Under the pieces are notes generated by a model. It was not told where the DNA came from. It saw only the letters and a list, made by a program, of their open reading frames with translations, and searched no databases. Below are positions 6,115 to 9,194 of a stretch of 9,194 nucleotides of DNA, piece by piece (position 1 is the first letter of the stretch; each line of letters begins with the position of its first letter). The translations under genes were made by a program, and so were the position numbers. The DNA comes from Fidelibacterota bacterium TMED108 (GTDB lineage Bacteria > Fidelibacterota > Marinisomatia > Marinisomatales > TCS55): NCBI GenBank assembly GCA_002172545.1, contig NHFJ01000013.1, forward strand, positions 48,157 to 57,350. The letters are read 5' to 3'.

Positions 6115-8501
6115 AAATTTCTGTTGACTGGTTAAAAGATTTTATTAGCACTGATGACTCTTACAGTGATATAGCAGATATCCTTACTATGCTTGGTTTA
6201 GAAGCTGAAGATAGCTTAGAAACCAATGGATTGGATGATATTATTATAGGTGAGGTTAAGGATCGAATTAAACATCCCAACGCTGATAGATTAAATCTAT
6301 GTAAAGTTTTTGATGGTGAAAAAATTCTTCCAATTGTTTGCGGTGCACCAAATGTAGATAAGGGGCAAAAAATTGCTTTTGCACCAGTGGGAGCAATTCT
6401 TCCAGGTGATTTTAAAATAAATAAAGCCAAAATAAGAGGTGAAGTAAGCGAAGGAATGATCTGCTCAGAGAAAGAATTGAATATATCGGATGAACATGAA
6501 GGAATAATGGTTTTATCTGAAAGCGCAATTCCTGGCCAATCATTTTTAGAATACTTGAACAATAATTCTGATTTAATAGAATTAGATATTACTCCCAACA
6601 GAGCAGATTGTTTTTCTCATTATGGGGTTGCTAGAGATTATGCCGCTAAAAAAAATATAAAATTAAGTCCGTTGAAATACGAAAAATTCACATATAAAAA
6701 GAACGAAGCATCAAAAAAAATATCCATTTCTATTGAAAATCCAGAAGAATGCCATAGATATATCGCTGGGATAGTTGAAAATGTAAAAGTACAGGATTCA
6801 CCCAAATGGTTAAAAGATAGGCTTGAGTCTATCGGCCAAAGGAGTATCAATAATATAGTTGATATTTCAAATTATGTCATGATGGAGATGGGCCAACCAA
6901 CCCATATATTTGATTTTGATAAAATTGGTTCAGATAAAATCCAGATACGAAAATCAACTAAGGGTGAATCAATTACTACTCTTGATGAAACTAAAAGAGA
7001 GCTAACAGGTCGAGAATTATTAATTACAAATGGCCAAAGCCCGATAGCTGTTGCAGGAATTATGGGTGGATTAAATAGTGCCGTAACCACTGAAACTAAA
7101 ACTGTGGTTATAGAAAGCGCTTATTTTGACCCACCTACTATTCGAAAAGGCGCTAAAGCTTTAAATATGTCTTCAGATGCTTCTAAAAGATTTGAAAGAG
7201 GTACAGATATCAATGCGACAGAGAGTGCTTTCTGGATGATTATCAAATTACTTGAAAAATATGCTAAAGGTAAATGGGTTCCTGGAATTATTGACGAGTA
7301 TCCACAAAAATATAAATTAAATAAAATAAATGTACATAGATTAAAAATTAACAGTGTGGCTGGTGTTCACATTGATGACAAGTTCATTGAAACATCGTTA
7401 TACGGTATAGGGTGTATTTTAGAAAAAAAGAATGATATGTGGATTTGTAGACCGCCTTCTTGGAGGCCAGACTTGACACGAGAAATTGATATAGTTGAAG
7501 AAATAATCAGGCTATATGGATATGATAACATTCAATCAAATTTTCATTACCAAGCTGCAATGGATAGTGAAATTGTTGATCCGCATAGTAGTATAAATAA
7601 ATTAATAGTTAAGTTGAATGGCTTAGGCTTTACACAGGTATTTAATAACACACTCATATCTAAAAGTGAATCTACTATAGATACTAAGAGGACTGTTCAG
7701 GTTATTAACCCGTTGTCTGACAAGATGAGCCATCTTCGAACAAGCTTAATACCTGGTTTAGTGAAGAATGTTAATTTTAATATTAAAAACAGCAAAAACG
7801 ATATTATGCTCTTTGAGTATGGAAACATTTTTTCAAAAAATGGCCAAGGTCTTAAAAATCTAAATGAAGAGCTATTATTATCTGGTCTTATTTTTGGAAA
7901 TATTTCAGAAAAATCAATGTTTCAATCTTCACCTCTAAAATCAGATTTTTTTGGTATTAAAGGGCTACTTACTTCTTTTTTAAATTCATTAGGCTTAGGC
8001 GTCGTTTCAACAATTTCATCCTCAAAGCAAAGCACGGTTTTTGACAAGACTAACCAATTAAAGATTGATAATTTATCAATTGGAAGCTTTGGAAAAATAT
8101 CCGATGAAATAATAAATCAGCAAGGTTTAGATAATTCTGAGATTTTTGGATTTGAGATAGATTTAGGTCAAATATTAAATTTATTGAAAGAATTAAAAAT
8201 TTCATTTAAACCTATAAATTATCTGCCTAAGGTTGAAAGAGACATTAATTTTGTTGTCGATGAAACAATTAAGATTGGCGATATAGTGAATTCAATAGAA
8301 AAATATCGATTTTCAAATTTAATTAGCATTGAGCCTTTAAATATTTTTAGAGATGCATCGATTGGGAAAAGCAAAAAGGCAATTACTTTAAATTTTCATT
8401 TTCAAAATGCATCTAAAACCCTTGAAGATAACGATGTAAATCTTGTTATTAATGAAATTATAAATGTGGTTTCTAAAAATTTCAGTGCTAAATTAAGATA
8501 A
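6111..8501 (+). CDS. pheT: Phenylalanine--tRNA ligase beta subunit
   Basis: The beta subunit of PheRS binds tRNA-Phe and edits Tyr-tRNA-Phe. The 796 residues match the family. In order: N-terminal domain (MKISVDWLKDF), the EMAP/OB tRNA-binding domain (about 40-150, with HPNADRLNLCKV and VCGAPNV), the B3/B4 editing domain (about 210-385, with NNIVDISNYVMMEMGQP, THIFDFDKI, GIMGG and VIESAYFDP, where Glu335 matches the editing-site glutamate), the B5 domain (about 400-475, with RPPSWRPDLTREIDIVEE), a class II-like core without the ATP-binding motifs (about 480-695), and the FDX-ACB anticodon-binding domain (about 702-795, with LPKVERDINFVV and FQNASKTLEDNDV). It overlaps pheS by ATGA, so the two subunits are translationally coupled. 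It ends in tandem stops TAA TAA. No damage is visible. Confidence 0.98.
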   Translation: MKISVDWLKDFISTDDSYSDIADILTMLGLEAEDSLETNGLDDIIIGEVKDRIKHPNADRLNLCKVFDGEKILPIVCGAPNVDKGQKIAFAPVGAILPGDFKINKAKIRGEVSEGMICSEKELNISDEHEGIMVLSESAIPGQSFLEYLNNNSDLIELDITPNRADCFSHYGVARDYAAKKNIKLSPLKYEKFTYKKNEASKKISISIENPEECHRYIAGIVENVKVQDSPKWLKDRLESIGQRSINNIVDISNYVMMEMGQPTHIFDFDKIGSDKIQIRKSTKGESITTLDETKRELTGRELLITNGQSPIAVAGIMGGLNSAVTTETKTVVIESAYFDPPTIRKGAKALNMSSDASKRFERGTDINATESAFWMIIKLLEKYAKGKWVPGIIDEYPQKYKLNKINVHRLKINSVAGVHIDDKFIETSLYGIGCILEKKNDMWICRPPSWRPDLTREIDIVEEIIRLYGYDNIQSNFHYQAAMDSEIVDPHSSINKLIVKLNGLGFTQVFNNTLISKSESTIDTKRTVQVINPLSDKMSHLRTSLIPGLVKNVNFNIKNSKNDIMLFEYGNIFSKNGQGLKNLNEELLLSGLIFGNISEKSMFQSSPLKSDFFGIKGLLTSFLNSLGLGVVSTISSSKQSTVFDKTNQLKIDNLSIGSFGKISDEIINQQGLDNSEIFGFEIDLGQILNLLKELKISFKPINYLPKVERDINFVVDETIKIGDIVNSIEKYRFSNLISIEPLNIFRDASIGKSKKAITLNFHFQNASKTLEDNDVNLVINEIINVVSKNFSAKLR

Positions 8502-8508
8502 TAATGTA

Positions 8509-8538
8509 TATAAAATTAATCAACCATCTGTATAAAAT
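8509..8538 (+). promoter_or_regulatory. Two TATAAAAT boxes upstream of zapA (candidate -10 elements)
   Basis: The 37-base gap between pheT and zapA contains TATAAAAT twice, at 8509-8516 and 8531-8538; the second directly touches the zapA ATG. The first could serve as a -10 element, giving a leader of roughly 18 bases, but no -35 element is clear. In DNA this AT-rich such repeats can be chance; read-through from pheT is equally possible. Confidence 0.25.
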
Positions 8539-8838
8539 ATGAGTTCTGACGATAACTTTGTAAAGGTCTCCATTTACGGTCAAGAGTACACTATTAAAGC
8601 TCCTGCAAATGCTACCTATATTAAAAATATAGCAGAGCACGTAGATCAAAAAATGCGTGAAATTCAAGAAGAATTAAATACCCCTCAAGTACCTGCTAAA
8701 GTAGCTATTTTAGCTGCAATGAATATTGCTGACGAGTATTTTGCTATTAAACGTGATAACGATAAGATGAAAAGTACCGTTGAAGGCAAAATATCTTCTT
8801 TGATGGAAGTCGTAGAAGAAGAAATTCAAAAACAATAA
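8539..8838 (+). CDS. zapA: Cell division protein ZapA-like
   Basis: ZapA proteins bind FtsZ and promote bundling of its filaments at mid-cell. The 99 residues show the family layout: an N-terminal beta hairpin and helix (VKVSIYGQEYTIKAPANATYI at about 8-28, then IAEHVDQKMREI) and the core helix with KVAILAAMNIADEYFAIK (about 54-71), followed by a charged, probably coiled-coil C-terminal helix (IKRDNDKMKSTVEGKISSLMEVVEEEIQ). ATG 8539 is the first start possible because TAA lies two codons before; there is no Shine-Dalgarno site. It lies 37 bases after pheT and 15 before folD, in the same reading frame as folD. ZapA sequences diverge strongly, but length and the ILAAMNIADE motif make the assignment good. 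FtsZ binding itself is inferred from the family. Confidence 0.88.
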   Translation: MSSDDNFVKVSIYGQEYTIKAPANATYIKNIAEHVDQKMREIQEELNTPQVPAKVAILAAMNIADEYFAIKRDNDKMKSTVEGKISSLMEVVEEEIQKQ

Positions 8839-8853
8839 TTCTTTAAATTATTA

Positions 8854-9194
8854 TTGAATCAAAATCCTAAAATATTATCCGGCACAGAACTAAGTAGTGC
8901 TGTCTTTAGCAAATTATCTAATCGAATAGTTAATTTAAAAAATAAATCCATCACCCCAACTCTAGCAGTGGTCTTGGTTGGAGAGAATCCAGCGTCCAAA
9001 GTATATGTTAGAAACAAAACAAAAAGATTTAAAGATCTAAGCTTAGAATCTAAAACTATTCGTTTTGACCAAGATGTATCTGAAGCTGAACTGATAAACA
9101 AAATATCTGAACTAAACAGCGATGTAAATATTCACGGTATACTGGTACAACTACCTTTGCCGGATCATATAGATTCGGAGAAAATTTTATTAAG
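8854..9194 (+). CDS. folD: FolD bifunctional methylenetetrahydrofolate dehydrogenase/cyclohydrolase, N-terminal part (runs off window)
   Basis: FolD interconverts 5,10-methylene-, 5,10-methenyl- and 10-formyl-tetrahydrofolate in the cytoplasm, supplying one-carbon units for purines and formyl-Met-tRNA. The 113 visible codons include ILSGTELS (equivalent to the family's IIDGK start), PTLAVVLVGENPASKVYVRNK with the catalytic Tyr51 and Lys55, VSEAELINKISELN, and GILVQLPLPDHID (95-107). The NADP-binding C-terminal half is outside the window. The only plausible start in frame between the zapA stop and the conserved core is TTG 8854; there is no ATG or GTG and no Shine-Dalgarno site. The frame is the same as zapA, with no stop other than the zapA TAA between them. 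The usual glycine of the KxxxxxG(I/F) segment is Ser63 here, a minor oddity. Identification is firm; the start is provisional. Confidence 0.93.
   Translation, partial: MNQNPKILSGTELSSAVFSKLSNRIVNLKNKSITPTLAVVLVGENPASKVYVRNKTKRFKDLSLESKTIRFDQDVSEAELINKISELNSDVNIHGILVQLPLPDHIDSEKILL

Noticed and set aside
6161..6598. 145-codon open frame on the minus strand within pheT
   Set aside because: It is the complement of a well-supported pheT domain region and its translation has no recognisable motif.
7084..7110. Seven-bp inverted repeat TAACCAC/GTGGTTA in pheT
   Set aside because: Short arms and a 13-base loop inside conserved coding sequence; matches of this length are expected by chance in 9 kb.
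1..9194. CRISPR arrays, insertion sequences, prophage or toxin-antitoxin genes
   Set aside because: I saw no spaced direct repeats, transposase-like genes or foreign-looking base composition; the window is almost wholly filled with recognised housekeeping genes.

Overview
The window is about 9.2 kb of AT-rich, densely packed bacterial chromosome, with every recognisable gene on the + strand. It reads as a core translation locus with no sign of mobile or horizontally acquired DNA. The order is tmk (3' end) - S41 C-terminal processing peptidase - tRNA-Val(GAC) - thrS - infC - rpmI - rplT - pheS - pheT - zapA - folD (5' end). Low GC, very short intergenic gaps and Bacteroidetes-like wording in PheS (for example the HQIEGLYVDKNVSFADHK stretch) suggest a streamlined, probably aquatic member of the FCB superphylum. 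A Marinimicrobia/SAR406-type lineage is my best guess, but it is inferred from residue patterns and was not searched.

Region by region: bases 1-297 hold the C-terminal part of thymidylate kinase, overlapping by 17 bases a 549-residue exported PDZ/S41 protease (281-1930). A 60-base gap with a weak promoter candidate leads to tRNA-Val (1991-2064), followed after 46 bases by thrS. From thrS to pheT the genes overlap, abut, or are at most 15 bases apart: infC overlaps thrS, rpmI and rplT follow after 10 and 15 bases, pheS begins directly after the rplT stop, and pheT overlaps pheS by ATGA. ZapA follows after 37 bases and folD after 15. I see no convincing intrinsic terminator anywhere, so thrS-pheT (possibly tRNA-folD) is probably one transcription unit. 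No stretch above 300 bases lacks a gene.

Functionally the block makes two aminoacyl-tRNA synthetases (Thr, and both Phe subunits), initiation factor 3, two 50S proteins and one tRNA, next to a cell-division factor and two one-carbon/nucleotide enzymes (FolD and thymidylate kinase).

The points most worth a second look are: (1) infC almost certainly starts at a rare AUC codon at 4050, set 8 bases after a perfect AAAGGAG, rather than at the GTG at 4059, which fits the known autogenous control of IF3; (2) a perfect 13-bp inverted repeat with a 10-base loop lies at codons 7-18 of pheS, just downstream of a start with no Shine-Dalgarno sequence; (3) strong Shine-Dalgarno sites are confined to the peptidase, infC, rpmI and rplT, while both synthetase starts, zapA and folD lack them. 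No new multi-gene system is visible.
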